A stretch of DNA of 64,000 nucleotides from Phallusia mammillata. Its lineage: Eukaryota > Chordata > Ascidiacea > Phlebobranchia > Ascidiidae. The stretch covers positions 121,396 through 185,395 of the forward strand of contig QLIY01000068.1 in assembly GCA_003260075.1 (NCBI GenBank), given 5' to 3'. Positions 29,101 to 39,927 of this stretch are shown here, piece by piece. A model generated the notes under the pieces. The model worked only from the letters and a program-made list of their open reading frames with translations. It made no database searches and was not told where the DNA came from. The translations under genes were made by a program, and so were the position numbers. Numbering within the stretch: position 1 is the first letter of the stretch; every line of letters begins with the position of its first letter.

Positions 29101-32078
29101 TTTGTATGATAGATAATATATATATACATAAACTTCTGTATGTCTTTCTCAATCATACACCTTGCAGTTTCATGAAACAAATTCAGGTGGTTTACACCAC
29201 ATTACAAATTCACATCCATGCTGCATCTTTTCTATCGTTTTTTTACACGACGCTTGTTTTACACCTTTTAATCAATATTTTTGTGGCTCAAATGGTTTAA
29301 AACAGGTGTAACGGATGTGGCCCCTCATATCACTGATGATGGAACAAGCATTTGCCGAAATGCTTGAATAATAAAGCATGATGCTTTTTATGTCTATTTG
29401 GGCTATTATATTGGCATTAAAATTAAACCAATCTATGTATAAAGCCGTTGGTTTGCCAAACCTCTCACCATAGCAAAAAGTAACTGACAAACTACTAATA
29501 CATACAGATTTGTTAACTTACATGAAAAATTGAGAACCATTACCCCCCCCCCCACCTCCACGTCCATTTCCTACATTAACAATTTACAAAAGGTTGTTAC
29601 CAATAAAAACAACAAATACACAAAAGCATTTTGTAACATAAAATTTACAAGCAATATCCCCCCCCCCCACCTCCACGTCCATTTCCTACATTAACAATTT
29701 ACAAAAGGTTGTTACGAATAAAAACAACAAATACACAAAAGCATTTTGTAACAAAAAAATTACAAGCATTACCCCCCCCCCCGTCAGTGTTTTTATTATC
29801 AATGCAAAGTGATTGCTAATTTTTTAGCAACAACACAAATTTGCTGGAAACAAGGTCTGATAGTTTTCTACTTTTGAATCTGTGTTTATAAAATATTCAT
29901 TCCCCCCCCCCATACACAGACTAGCAAATGTTACCCTTGTTGTTAAACATCCTGCAATAAATTTAAAAATAAATTTATTAGTAGTGATTTTAAGCCTTGT
30001 GCACTTACCTATGTCATTCCTGAATTTATTTAAAATATATATATAATATTTGTTGTATACATTTTTTATGAAATAATATAAAATGTAATTAGGCATACAA
30101 ACATGTATGTCAGTAAAGCTATAAAATCAGGTTGATTACAAATATACATGTCATTGCAAACAGCTTTAACAGTCAGTGTTTTTATTATCAATGCAAAGTG
30201 ATTGCTAATTTTTTAGCAAGAACACAAATTTGCTGTAAACAAGGTCTGATAATTTTCTACTTTTGAATCTGTGTTTATAAAATATTCATTGCAAAATCAA
30301 ATCAAGGTTTGTCAATTTATTAATAATAAAAACAGTGAATTTAATGAACTGTTATGTTGGATACAATATAGATATAAAGTAACAACATATCATAGAAAAA
30401 ACTATGTTTGCCAAAGAGAAGGTGAAAATTGATGATTTCTACAAAACTAATGTTTGCTGATCCATTTTAAAGTGTTCTGTAGCATAATGTGACAAAAATA
30501 CAAAACAGTTTAGTAATTGATGTTTTGTTTTTTTAATTTAACAAATACCTTCAGAAAAATCTCCTCCTTGCAACATGAAATCATGAATAACTCGATGGAA
30601 TATCACACCCTTGTAGTGAAGTGGTTTGCCCGTTGTGGCACCTTCACCCTTTTCTCCTATGGGAAGTTAAAACACATCAGTTACATTCCAGTAACAAGTT
30701 GAGCTAACACCAGTCATCAAGTACCAAATTACTGCTAATGGCTAAACTTTTTAGTGGTATCATAAAGTTAAAAGAAATGTTGTGCCTTACAAACTAACTG
30801 CATTGAATCACTTGTAAGTAGGGTTCCATTTCTCGACTTTTTCGTTTCTCGAGAAACGAGAAATTAAAAATCCATTTCTCAAGAATCTCGAGAGTCTCAA
30901 AATTTTTATTTAAGCCGATTTTCTAACAAAAAANTAACAAAAACAAACAAAAAAATTTCCGATTGTACGTTTTTTCGCTTCAAGTAGCGATGGCAAGTAG
31001 TGATTCGCTAGCAAACCAGCAAAAAACGAAGCGACTGTTATAGATCTTACGCAACCAGGTGTGACTACTGCCTGGAAAAGGTGAAAGTTTATCGGCAACG
31101 CACACTAAAAATCGCTGTTTCGGAAGCAATATAAGAAAGTTATGTGCCCAGTCCGCTCTAGAGGCAAGTTGAAACGAAAAATACACGCAATAAGAGGTGT
31201 CGCATTTACTTTTTGTTTAAGATATGTGATGTAATTTTTCTCGAGAAATTTATATTTATTTCTCAAGAATCGAGACTTGTAAGGCACAGTTTGATTTGCT
31301 TACATTTGGGTAAATACCATATCATAGCCCCCCCCCCTTTTTGTAGTTTACACAAAACTTTACAACGATTCAAGAAACAATGGGGACTTGAAACCCCCCC
31401 CCCCCAACAAAGTTTCAAAAAATTGTTTTTTTTACCCCACTTGACTATACATGTAACGAATGTGCTGATACAGAGAAGTCTGCTATTGGATAGGTATGTG
31501 GTAGAATAGCTGGCTACTCTGGATCATTTTAAAGTTGGAATATTTGTAACAGGTTCTACATTTATATTACAAACATAGATGGAAGTAACAAACAACAATA
31601 AAATACCCCCCCCCCATGTGGTAGAATAGCTGGCTACTCTGGATCATTTTAAAGTTGGAATATCTGTAACAGGTTCTACATTTGTATTACAAACAGATGG
31701 AAGTAACAAACAACAGTAAAATCAATTTGTTAACTTGTATCGATGCTGAAATTACAAAAATACAATGTACCCTTAAGTTGCACTAAACATTTTGGGATAC
31801 ATCAGTTAATGAAATATACAACAAATTATGTATTTTTTATTTAACAAATTGAACAAATATGGTTTAGTTACCTGTACACAAACATCTGAAGTTCTCACAA
31901 GTTTTTGGACACTTGTCAGCAAACAGTTCGAACACAATTCTGCCAGCTAAATAAGAAATTCCAATATTATGTAATACCATCAGTTTATAATAATAATTAA
32001 CAAAGATTAATAAATCGTACCTGGTTGTGCGTCAATGTCGATGTCAAAAAACACTCGTGGATTGTGTTTTGCCTTCAT
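22942..32078 (-). CDS. SR-cyclophilin: peptidyl-prolyl isomerase with RS domain (NKTR/PPIG family)
   Basis: Exons: 32021-32078 (ATG), 31872-31946, 30549-30656, 29554-29570 and 29522-29542 (broken, see separate entry), 29046-29075 (copy 28632-28661), 28392-28544, 27860-28013, 27092-27202, 26851-26935, 22942-24877. The start [16 protein letters not shown] and the blocks [47 protein letters not shown] and [15 protein letters not shown] are cyclophilin A-type; Arg, Phe and Gln of FHRV/F-x-LQGG and the His of HLDGKH (catalytic or binding positions) are present. Downstream come a Lys-rich linker, [37 protein letters not shown], an acidic stretch and a long RS/RD repeat region, the usual order in nuclear SR-cyclophilins acting at splicing speckles. 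Defects: part of the isomerase domain is missing, and a 51-base C run shifts the frame in the RS exon. The C-terminal frame ends SSSSESS at TAG 22942. Confidence 0.85.
23081..23131. repeat. 51-base poly-C run inside the RS exon
   Basis: Read on the coding strand it would be 17 Gly codons. Upstream the frame reads [13 protein letters not shown]; downstream the sensible frame ([13 protein letters not shown], then Ser-rich) is a different one, so the run length cannot be right for one protein. No clear flank duplication is visible in this low-complexity exon. It is probably an assembly junction of wrong length. Confidence 0.8.
25020..25964. other. Intron sequence without visible exons
   Basis: Intron between the RS exon and exon 26851-26935. 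It includes a short direct duplication (ttttcatttaactttgtttcgcaaa at about 25370 and 25402). No coding sequence is supported. Confidence 0.4.
25965..26570. mobile_element. Hairpin-ended repeat with about 157-base internal tandem units
   Basis: Three units of about 157 bases start at gtttcgggggcctgtgggtg (26036), 26193 and 26351, each ending gaccaaacgagcgtta. The right end has an A-rich stretch, then caatatgtgt and the stem-loop GTCCCCTTC/GAAGGGGAC at 26539-26559, then ccataa. Related copies occur at 11715-11861, 54156-54575 and 57275-57480. Internal minisatellite plus terminal hairpin without coding capacity resembles Helentron/DINE-type non-autonomous elements, but no diagnostic termini were proved. 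Confidence 0.6.
26584..26835. mobile_element. Pogo/Tc1-like short element (CAGTAAACC family)
   Basis: It runs from TACAGTACACCTCGG to ggattaactgatctttacta and carries internal repeats of the aaatcatttgta and aattaggcgaa blocks. TA flanks both ends. Confidence 0.5.
27245..27857. other. Intron sequence without visible features
   Basis: Intron of the SR-cyclophilin between exons 27092-27202 and 27860-28013. No additional exon fits the phases. Confidence 0.4.
28190..28320. repeat. Dispersed repeat fragment (tacgtctatttggg family)
   Basis: It shares agcat..gctt..tacgtctatttgggc, cattNNacttatgaacag and tgtatagtg blocks with copies at about 29245-29480, 42605-42690 and 50985-51215. No ends were determined. 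Confidence 0.45.
28495..29312. repeat. Poly-C junction duplicating a cyclophilin exon pair and intron
   Basis: About 400 bases (28495-28897) are repeated from 28908 to 29312 after a C run at 28898-28907. Both copies carry the 30-base exon (28632-28661 and 29046-29075); the next exon is complete only in the first copy (28392-28544) and cut off by the run in the second. Several substitutions and a few-base indel (atatata) separate the copies. Confidence 0.85.
29522..29700 (-). pseudogene. Broken cyclophilin exon(s) with missing middle
   Basis: In coding order the sequence reads GNGRGG at 29570-29554 (and a second copy just beyond the next run), then a C run at 29543-29553, then NGSQFF at 29542-29522 before a gtaagt donor. 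In cyclophilins about 30-35 residues, including the ESIYG and MANRG blocks, lie between these motifs. They are not found anywhere in 29500-30550 on either strand. The exon has lost this part at the poly-C junction. Confidence 0.75.
29543..29782. repeat. Series of three poly-C junctions around a cyclophilin exon
   Basis: C runs at 29543-29553, 29658-29668 and 29772-29782 bracket two nearly identical blocks of about 104 bases beginning acctccacgtccatttc. These look like alternative ends of the same contig placed in series. Confidence 0.8.
29783..30300. repeat. Displaced copy of intron DNA between two C runs
   Basis: The 119 bases at 29783-29901, bounded by C runs (29772-29782 and 29902-29911), are an almost exact copy of 30173-30291, starting gtcagtgtttttattatcaatg. 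The copy is isolated between runs, like a small extra contig. Confidence 0.8.
30781..31289. mobile_element. Decayed element with inverted ends and an internal N
   Basis: The ends TGTGCCTTACAA (30781) and TTGTAAGGCACA (about 31278-31289) are perfect inverted repeats. Inside both ends are tctcgagaaa/tctcaagaatc blocks. A central plus-strand stretch (LANQQKTKR, then AWKR) hints at a decayed BED/hAT-like reading frame. An ambiguous base lies at 30934. Family not established. Confidence 0.4.
31328..31405. repeat. Short displaced block between two C runs
   Basis: About 56 bases between C runs ending at 31337 and starting at 31394 copy 32526-32588 (tttttgtagtttacacaaaactttac onward) with one change (gggga versus ggggg). 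The source lies over 1 kb away, outside the gene start. Confidence 0.75.
31496..31725. repeat. Poly-C junction with duplicated flank (intron)
   Basis: Copy 1 is 31496-31605, the C run is 31606-31615 and copy 2 is 31616-31725. Copy 1 has an extra 'at' in acatagatgg. Confidence 0.85.
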
Positions 32079-33156
32079 TTTCGAATCTATATTGTGGTTT
32101 TTAACTTAACTACCATTTGGTATTTGCTTCAACAAAACTAGGAATAATTGTTTACAAAAGCTGATTCGATTTGAGACAAATGACTACCGGTAAGTCCTGT
32201 AATGAAACAAAAAACACCAAAGTTTATTTCAATGTACCGTCTTCTAAATATATTTAGACAGTAACGAAAGTAAATCGTCATAAAACAAGGTAATTGAGGT
32301 ATAATCAATTAAAACATCTAACAACAACAAACAATTTCTGAAAAAATAACCCACGAAATTTCCCCCCCCCCAATAATTTTTCTGACCGTTGGGTCGTAAT
32401 AAAAATAAATAAAAAAAAGCTGACTTGTTTGCCTTGAAAAACATTGAAATACATTTAATATTCCTTTTTTGCGTTTAGTTAATTACTTTTAAAGCTTAAA
32501 CACAATTTATTTGAGAAACAAAGGTGTAGGTTTTTGTAGTTTACACAAAACTTTACAACGATTCAAGAAACAATGGGGGCTTGAAACTGTAATATACTTA
32601 ACTGATATTCAAAAGTTTCGTATTTTGAGCGAAGTGCCGTTGTAGACTCTGTAACAAAAGTGCCTGACGCAAAAATAATGCAGTTGTTACTTTTTGTTAG
32701 TAGACAATCGATTAAAATAACGATGCCATTTTAACTGAAAGCAAAAAAAAATGTTTGGGATTACGTTTCGATTGCGACAGAAATGTTAGATTGTGTTGCG
32801 ATGCAGCTTATTGATCCAATCCGGGACGTTTTAATTTCTAGTAGACGAAACGATGCTGCGAGCGACTGTGTTTGTTTTGTTAACTTTTGAACATTTTTTA
32901 AACATTTTACCTGATGTTATCATTAGGCAAACTATAGTAAATATTTCAAGGGTAAAAAACACAGACAAAATGACGTAAAGCATTTTATTGGCATCTTTAC
33001 AAACTCGTTCTGTCTTATAAACTGAGCACATGTAACTAACAATATCAAAGTTCAAGTAATCACGATGAAAGTGTTGAAATTAGTGCCTTTGTGCCCAGTT
33101 TTGTTCTCAGCCCACATTTCATCTCAATTTTCTAGAGCTCCGCCATGATGATTGTA
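32079..33156. other. Intergenic region upstream of the SR-cyclophilin
   Basis: Promoter side of the SR-cyclophilin and 3' side of the death-domain gene. It contains a C run at 32362-32371. A 74-codon minus-strand frame at 32831-33055 has one hydrophobic stretch but no supporting signals. No TATA box is evident near the cyclophilin ATG. Confidence 0.4.
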
Positions 33157-34091
33157 TCACATGACTTGCACAAACTTAGGACTTAGATAATGGACCGGTT
33201 CGCACGAAGAAGGATTAAGGTCGTTTATTGTAGGCCGAACAATTGCTGGGGCTGTTTTGGGCCGAACTTTGTTTATTCGCACCATCATGGGAAAGGTCGA
33301 AGGCAGTTCGACTCTTTTTAAGTCTTGCTCGGACCACTGTGCACAGTGCATTTTCTGCAAAAGTGTAAACACAATTCATGTTTAAGGAAAAACAACTGCT
33401 TTCACCCCTATAGCTTATAACGTTATTTCAGGACACCAGGAATAATTTTGACACTTTCCAGGGTGTAATTACATTTTAACTTTTTAGTTTGGTGACGTCA
33501 TAGTTGGCAAATAAAGTTGTGTTTAGTGGTAACAGGATTTAAAAGGTTGAGAACCACTGCTAAGGCAGTGCAGGCCTACAAAGAAGAGTATTAATTAAGT
33601 CAGTCTATTTTTGTCAGAATCGTAACTTAAATTTGTTTTTGTGTGCTCTCTACTTCATTATTATCTATACTATCTTCACTATAGGTATAATTACCTGACC
33701 AAGATCCTTTCGCCCACAAAGCTCGAGGGCCGCGATAAATGTACGTAAACGTTTGTTGTTGGTATGGTTACGTTTCAACCATAATGTTAGCATCTGTAAA
33801 TAAAAAAATTTTAACAAAACGTTAACAAATAATATCAAATATTCTTTCATGTTTCAAACTTACCTTGTGAACTTTCTCCTTGTGACTCGCACAGTTTTTG
33901 TCAAAGGACGCAATGTCGTTTCTGCTCAACCCCAAGTTGTATGCGAGCAGCGCCCATTCGTAGCCGATAAAATCACTCAGGTATGACATCACGTGATCGT
34001 TTAAAATGTCATCCACCCCTTTATTCTAAAATAAAAAATAAACTTCATTTTCCAGCTTGTTTAATAAATTTCTCACAAAATGTAAGTATTG

Positions 34092-34178
<87 letters not shown>

Positions 34179-35142
34179 ATCGTTTTTGAGAAGCCCGTTT
34201 AGGCCCGAAAGTTTGATTGACAGGCCAAGCCTCATGAAAGACCAAGACAAACAAAATACACAATAATAGACAATTGGTCTTGAACAAGGTGTTTTAGAGC
34301 TGTTTGACATTTAGTCAGGTCCAGCAACTGGCTATTTAGCTAGTTAAATTTATTTTCAAAAAAAACGCACTGACCCAGAGTGTAAAGTCAGGCCCGAATC
34401 AAGCCCGCTTTTTTAAGAAACCCAAGCCCGAACCCGGCTCGAAAAGCCCCACCCGACTTGCAACTCTGATTGAATTAATTTAGCGCTGAAACTGAAAAAA
34501 TGCTATATGAAACATTTTTGATCAATGTAGCCTATATACGTACTTGGTCCATTGCAGATTTTCGTTCTTTTTCTACTTCTTGCTTTGTTGCTTCAATATC
34601 GTTTTGTCGTTTCTTCTTAGACTTTTTCCTTTTCTTAATTGAGCCTGTTAAAATATTACGTCGTAAGGTCTTTTTTATTTATAAACCGTAGCACAACTCA
34701 ATCAGTATGGCTTTGTATTCAAACACATTGTTTACAGTAATCTGAAGTCAAACTAACCTAAGCAACAAAGATTCAACCGAGACATCGCATTTGGAATTGC
34801 AGAAAAAAGTAACTACATGTATCTTTAACTATAAGAAACTTTATACTCCTGTCAGTGACACATAACAGACAATTAAGACAACCACGCATAAATGCAGTTG
34901 GGGACAAATTCTATAAACTCTATGAAATATTGCCGATTTTTTTACAAAACATGACACATCACTACACCACACATCTGACTGACATTAAAAACTCTCAAGA
35001 ATTCAATGTTTCGAAACCTGGGCATCAGGCATATGTTCTTACCTGCGTTTTGCCGACAGCCGTAGACACTTCGTATCGGTAAGGCTCACTGCTTTCAACA
35101 AAGTCAAAACCCACGTATTTTTCATTATCACTGACCCCCAGC
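33157..35142 (-). CDS. Death-domain protein, 3' part of gene
   Basis: Exons: 35043-35142 (frame reads LGVSDNEKYVGFDFVES), 34544-34633, 33864-34025, 33695-33793, 33157-33354 (stop TGA 33157-33159). The 34544 exon encodes a very basic then charged helical stretch (KRKKSKKKRQND, KQEVEKERKSAMDQ). Exons 33864 and 33695 together encode a death domain: HVMSYLSDFIGYEWALLAYN, GLSRNDIASFDKN, LTLWLKRNH, ALELCGRKDL, matching the helix 1-2 EW-x-LA and helix 5-6 LW..R..AL...GRKDL pattern. A 66-residue tail follows. Death domains mediate homotypic assembly in apoptosis and innate signalling. The 34544 exon has two possible acceptors (34633 in phase 0, or 34644 after ttttaacag), so its joint to 35043 is uncertain. 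The 5' end was not found. Confidence 0.7.
34094..34178. repeat. 85-base poly-C run in intron
   Basis: Lies in the intron between death-domain gene exons 33864-34025 and 34544-34633. No duplicated flank is seen, unlike most shorter runs, so it may stand for a gap of unknown content. Confidence 0.85.
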
Positions 35143-36045
35143 CTTCAATCAAAGACGACAGAAACGAAACAAAAAGCAACGTATTGACTTGCATTGTTAT
35201 GTGGCGACTCGACAAACAATACAAAAGCAGTTCACATCATTATGTCGACGATGTGGGTTTCAAATTCTACCTGTTATTGTTTTGATCAACAGATGCGCCG
35301 TAAACAAACACGAAAGCACTACATGAAGCGACGAGGCTCTGATCATGGGACGCAAGCCTTTTCGATTCGTGAAAATCAAACGATGTTTAAGAAACTCAAA
35401 TCTCGAACAAATGAGTTTAATTTTGTGGCAGTTTTATTGTATCCTATAATTTTGTGGCAGCTAGGCGCATGTTTTGAACACGCAGGGGTTGTTTACTTTA
35501 ACCAAAGAAGGGTGTTTCAGCTCTTAAGAGCTAATAATGGATTAGTCTAGCAATGACGCAATTGGAAAGAAATCTGGGCATTGCTCGCTATATATGATAA
35601 TCAAATGTTGTCAGTTATTTAGAACAAAATTAAAAGCAGGCCACATTTGCCCCCGAAACAGAAAGTAAAAACCCAAAATTCTAAACGGACCCGTATTTAT
35701 TCTTTCGACCCAGGATTACGACACAAAAGCTCTACTGTAAAGTCAGGTCCCAATCAAGCGTTTTTTTTAACTTGAGCAGTAGGCTATAGGCTAGCCTACA
35801 GACAACTCTGATTTATAATTATTTTTAAAGGTCTCTATGTATTAAACAGCGCACTCGACTAAATGTAACCCGTTGAAATATAATGTCAAACTTTTCCAAT
35901 CCAACAGCCTACATGCGCACAAATTCGAAAAGCACTTTTGCAAATAGCCAAGAGCTCACTTTACAAGCAAGTAACTAAATTAACTGTTCAGATAGGAGAT
36001 TGCTTAGGAGTGATTTCAATGCCTATTGACCTGTCTTCAAGAACG
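35143..36045. other. Gene-free stretch or upstream intron
   Basis: A plus-strand frame of 118 codons (35194-35550) shows no family resemblance and no splice context. I see no further death-domain-gene exon here. Confidence 0.35.
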
Positions 36046-36053
36046 TCTTAAAC

Positions 36054-36575
36054 CAGGGACGGGCAACATACGGCCCGCGGGGCGGATCCGGCCCGCAGAC
36101 AGTTTCAGGTCTTACATGATAATGTGGCCCGTGGCCACAGTCTGCCGCAATTCCCCCTTACTGCGTCAAATTATAGTTGTAACGGACAGTAACGCTCCCC
36201 AATAGTAAAAAACGTTTCCGGCGTTGTTACCATTGAACCGTACGTCCATTGTTACGACAAAACTGCCAACCTTGTGTGTGGCCTGCTTTCACGGTTTCCT
36301 TTGTTTCAACACGTGTAGCCTAGTTAGTGTTTCAGCAAGTATGTGGTGTATGCATTAATTTTACTGTGGTGGATAATTTTATGTTATATCATTTTTGATT
36401 GTTTGGACTGTATTGTATTTGTGATGTTCTTGAATGTATTTGGTTTAGGTGGTCAAAAATCCGTTTTAAATCATTGGATAAACACGCGATTAATGTATCG
36501 ATTCAGGAATCCGGCCCGCCAAGTACTTCATTTTCCCATATCAGGCCCGCCGACTGGAGAAGTTGCCCGCCCCTG
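36054..36575. mobile_element. Complete non-autonomous hAT element
   Basis: Termini CAGGGACGGGCAACATACGG and TTGCCCGCCCCTG are inverted, with a perfect 8-base target duplication TCTTAAAC at 36046-36053 and 36576-36583. ggcccgc blocks lie inside both ends. It contains open frames but no transposase motif. Confidence 0.8.
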
Positions 36576-38094
36576 TCTTAAACCTATCAATGCACTCGCC
36601 TTAAAGACGCGCGGCAAACAAGTAGGCCTATTTATTTGCTATATTTCGGATCGTTGATCCTTTCTGGCAGCTAATTTCGTAATAGCCTAGGCTACATAGG
36701 AAAAAATTTCTGTCTGGTAGGTTATACCATTTTTTTACTTTTCCGCCATGGACAATTGCTAGCTCAAATTTTGTCTGTCATTGTCGGTAAATGCTAATGT
36801 GTTGTTAAACATATATTTTACATGTGCAGAAATACTACTTGGCACAAACAAGCAGACTTTTACCAATGTAGCCTACTGCACTCGAGTAATAAGACCCTGC
36901 ATTGATGGACACTTACTAACCTCTACGACCAAACTATGAAAACGTCTCATTACACAGACGCCTTGGCAACTGTTTTGAAACAATGTCGCTTGGCCAATCA
37001 ATTAGGCCTGGAGCTAGATGCTCTACTGTTGATGATCCTCATTTTACGTTACCTCCAGCAAAAAAAACGAGACATTCTTAACATATCAGTAATAACGAAA
37101 GGGCAGCGCATTCTTTTTCCGGGCGGAAATGCTCGCAAAAAAATGTGAGCCTTAAATATGTACAGTTCGGGCAAAATGGCGTAAAATCGGAGCTTTGGTG
37201 ATGCCGATGAAAAGATAAAAACAGAAAAAATACGGTGTAAATGTATGCCAAGCAAAAAAACTTAAAACGACAGTACACTAAACAACATATGCCGGATTTT
37301 AACATGTCACAAGAAAACTCAATGAGGCGAATGTTTTACGAAGCGTGTTTTACGCTTAATAATTCGGACGATACATATACAGACATAGAAAATGAGTAGT
37401 AAGTGGCAATTAAGCAGAATTTGTACCCGTAAGGCTTTGGGTATAATTTAAACAAGGTTGTATCACCAGAGCTATTGCTACAGTCGACTTTACACAAGTA
37501 CACATGTATTATGCTGCAGTAATACATAAAAACGTTTTGCTTCATAGATAAAACAGTCCAACATATTTTTTTCCTGAATATGCGGAAAAAAACGACCAAA
37601 AAAGAGAAAAAAAGCGAGGCTTTGGTATTCACAATGAAGTACTACTTTGGTCACTAATTGCCTGAGAATGACACCTGTTTGTATCGTTTGTATCAGAAAT
37701 AACATGTAAGATTAGTACGTATTCTAAATGAGGATGCTTATGTACCGATTTTCAGAGGCAGTGTTTCCAAAAGTTTTTCTCCTATGTGCACGTTATATTT
37801 TGTGCTCAGAAACAACTCTTCAAAACGTTTAACCTGCCAAAGGGATCTGGTTTTGCGGTTAACGCTGCATTTTTTTGCCATAACACATGAAAGAAGACAA
37901 AAAATTTTTGGAATGCTACATGCCCATGATTGTCATGCCTTTAATATGGTGTTTGTCCAAATGCCACAATCTAGTACAGGGTTGTAAGTGGACCTAACAC
38001 TGGGGCTCCAAACCGAAAAGTAACGATTTTTGTCGAAAAAGTTGAGTTAGGCCCGAAAGGTAAATTTAAAAGTGAAACTACCGCCGGAATGTGA
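36576..38094. other. Gene-free stretch
   Basis: Several minus- and plus-strand frames of 60-98 codons are rich in residues expected from AT-rich noncoding DNA, with no splice-consistent chain. No repeat ends were recognised. Confidence 0.4.
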
Positions 38095-38102
38095 AGTTAG
38101 GC

Positions 38103-38414
38103 CAGGGATGTCCAAACTTTTTTTAATGGGGGCCATTTTTTACCAAGTAAAGACGCCCGCGGGCCAACGTTTTTTTTAGAAAGAGAACACAAATATACGG
38201 GATTTAAGAAATTGTGGAATTTTGTTGCGTCAGCACGATGTACACTTCCTTTTACCGGGAAATAAAGTTCCATGGAAGGCTTTTGCGTGAAGTCGCAAGT
38301 CGCCAAATCCTAAAAACCTAATCCGGACGATGGCGGGCCATACGCAACACAATTTGAAAAAACAGCTGCGGGCCGCTTGAAATGCAGCCGCGGGTCGCAC
38401 TTTGGACACCCCTG
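38103..38414. mobile_element. Complete non-autonomous hAT element
   Basis: Termini CAGGGATGTCCAAAC and GTTTGGACACCCCTG-like (read ctttggacacccctg) are inverted and flanked by a perfect 8-base duplication AGTTAGGC at 38095-38102 and 38415-38422. A truncated relative lies at 7045-7340. Confidence 0.8.
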
Positions 38415-38422
38415 AGTTAGGC

Positions 38423-39044
38423 CAACAATTTAGTCCGTTTCATTTAAACTTGAGTGCGGACTCGGCCCGACTTACAACTCTAATGGATGTAGTAAGCGTT
38501 TGGAATCAATATGGCAATGCACTGAAACTGTACACAATAAAACGCTATTACATCGTGAAACACACAGTACAAAAAATACACAGGGACCCTTTGGAAGATG
38601 CAAAACAGGTAGTTGTTTTGGGTTAGTTTTTTTTCAAAGAGAGTTAGTACTTTGGTCACTGCTATAGTACGTAAAGTTACTTGTGTTAGTAAAAGTGAAA
38701 ACTTCAAAACATGATTTAGATAAGATTCGGATTGCATCAGGGGCTCAGAACACTTAAATCGTAACGACTTTGCACGCTAAAAGGAGTTTTCCAACGGGAT
38801 TAAGGCAGTTTTTAGACTATTGGTGTGAGTTTTAAAACATTTTTTTAATCAGCTGTTACAAGATCTACTTTTTGTTAGACACCCAAAACACTTTACCCAG
38901 TTTAAAAATTGCAAGAAGCTCGTTAAGAAACTCGCTTTAGAAGTACACAAGGCATGTTACAAGCACTTTGTCGACTGCCAAAGCGGCAAATTTTGGCGGG
39001 TTGCATTTTAATATTCACTACTTGCACTGCGTTTCATTACAACA
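38423..39044. other. Gene-free stretch
   Basis: No exon or repeat terminus was recognised between the hAT element and the next poly-C junction. Confidence 0.4.
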
Positions 39045-39235
39045 CTTACACAGAAAATATTCGGTCGCTTCAAAATAGTACGTACCTAAAACGTATTGCG
39101 TTATACCTACTACATAGTACGCAGTTCAATTATTGCCCCCCCCCCCTTACACAGAAAATATTCGGTCGCTTCAAAATAGTACGTACCTAAAACTTATTGC
39201 GTTGTACCTACTACATAGTACGCAGTTCAATTATT
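39045..39235. repeat. Poly-C junction with duplicated flank (intergenic)
   Basis: Copy 1 is 39045-39135, the C run is 39136-39146 and copy 2 is 39147-39235, with single changes (aaaacgtatt versus aaaacttatt). Confidence 0.85.
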
Positions 39236-39927
39236 CGCGACTATTGCATTCAACGGGTTATCAGTGGATATTCGGAGTGGCACAATTGCTTAGAACAAGG
39301 GAAAATTAAAAACAGTAGTTCGGAAAAAATGTTTTTTAAAAAATCGTTCAGCTCTGTAATTCGCACTTTAAACGGTTGTTGTTCATTGCAATGGCTGTTG
39401 CAATATACATTTGGAAAGGAATTAAATATAGGATGCTTTAATATATTTTGTATGTTTTGCTTTTGTGTACAGTGCCGTGCATCCAAAAGAAGGTATGTTT
39501 TTGACCTGGAAAACCACAAGATAGAACAAAACTTCCAGAGGGGCTAACTGCACAATATACAGTGATCCATAACACAGACCAGTTGAAAAGGGCACATAAT
39601 CCACATGGACGGTATGTTTTCACTACTGCATTTGAAAAGTACGATTTGAATGTTTCCCGTAGTAAATGGAAACGCCTTAAGTTACTACATTAAAACGAAT
39701 CAATTTCACCCAAAAGTGATGATTAGTAGAAAATCGCACAATAACAGAGAAAATAATGTAAAAAGTCATTCATTGTAAAAATTTCAATTAATCAAACGAC
39801 CACGCCTGAATTCACGTGTCGTCTTCTGATTGGTGTTCAGAGACATCACGTGATCAAAACAAATCGCTGCCGAAATATGCCCGACACGTGATGGCGCAAA
39901 AGAGTCCGACCTACACGGGTCACGTGA

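Noticed and set aside
28740..29320. Repeated open frames and a doubled exon in the cyclophilin gene, as a possible alternative-exon pair
   Set aside because: The copies are joined by a C run, are nearly identical including the introns, and one lacks the next exon's end. This fits allelic contig overlap, unlike the strongly diverged STAT exon pair.
32831..33055. 74-codon minus-strand frame with one hydrophobic segment
   Set aside because: No signal peptide logic, splice sites or homology. It follows the death-domain gene stop and looks like 3' UTR or intergenic DNA.
34026..34310. Poly-Gly or poly-Pro frames around 34094-34178 and 49968-50012
   Set aside because: They exist only because of homopolymer C runs that are probably not real sequence.
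35194..35550. 118-codon plus-strand open frame
   Set aside because: It begins about 50 bases upstream of the death-domain exon on the opposite strand. It has no recognisable domain, no splice support and a composition like translated AT-rich DNA.
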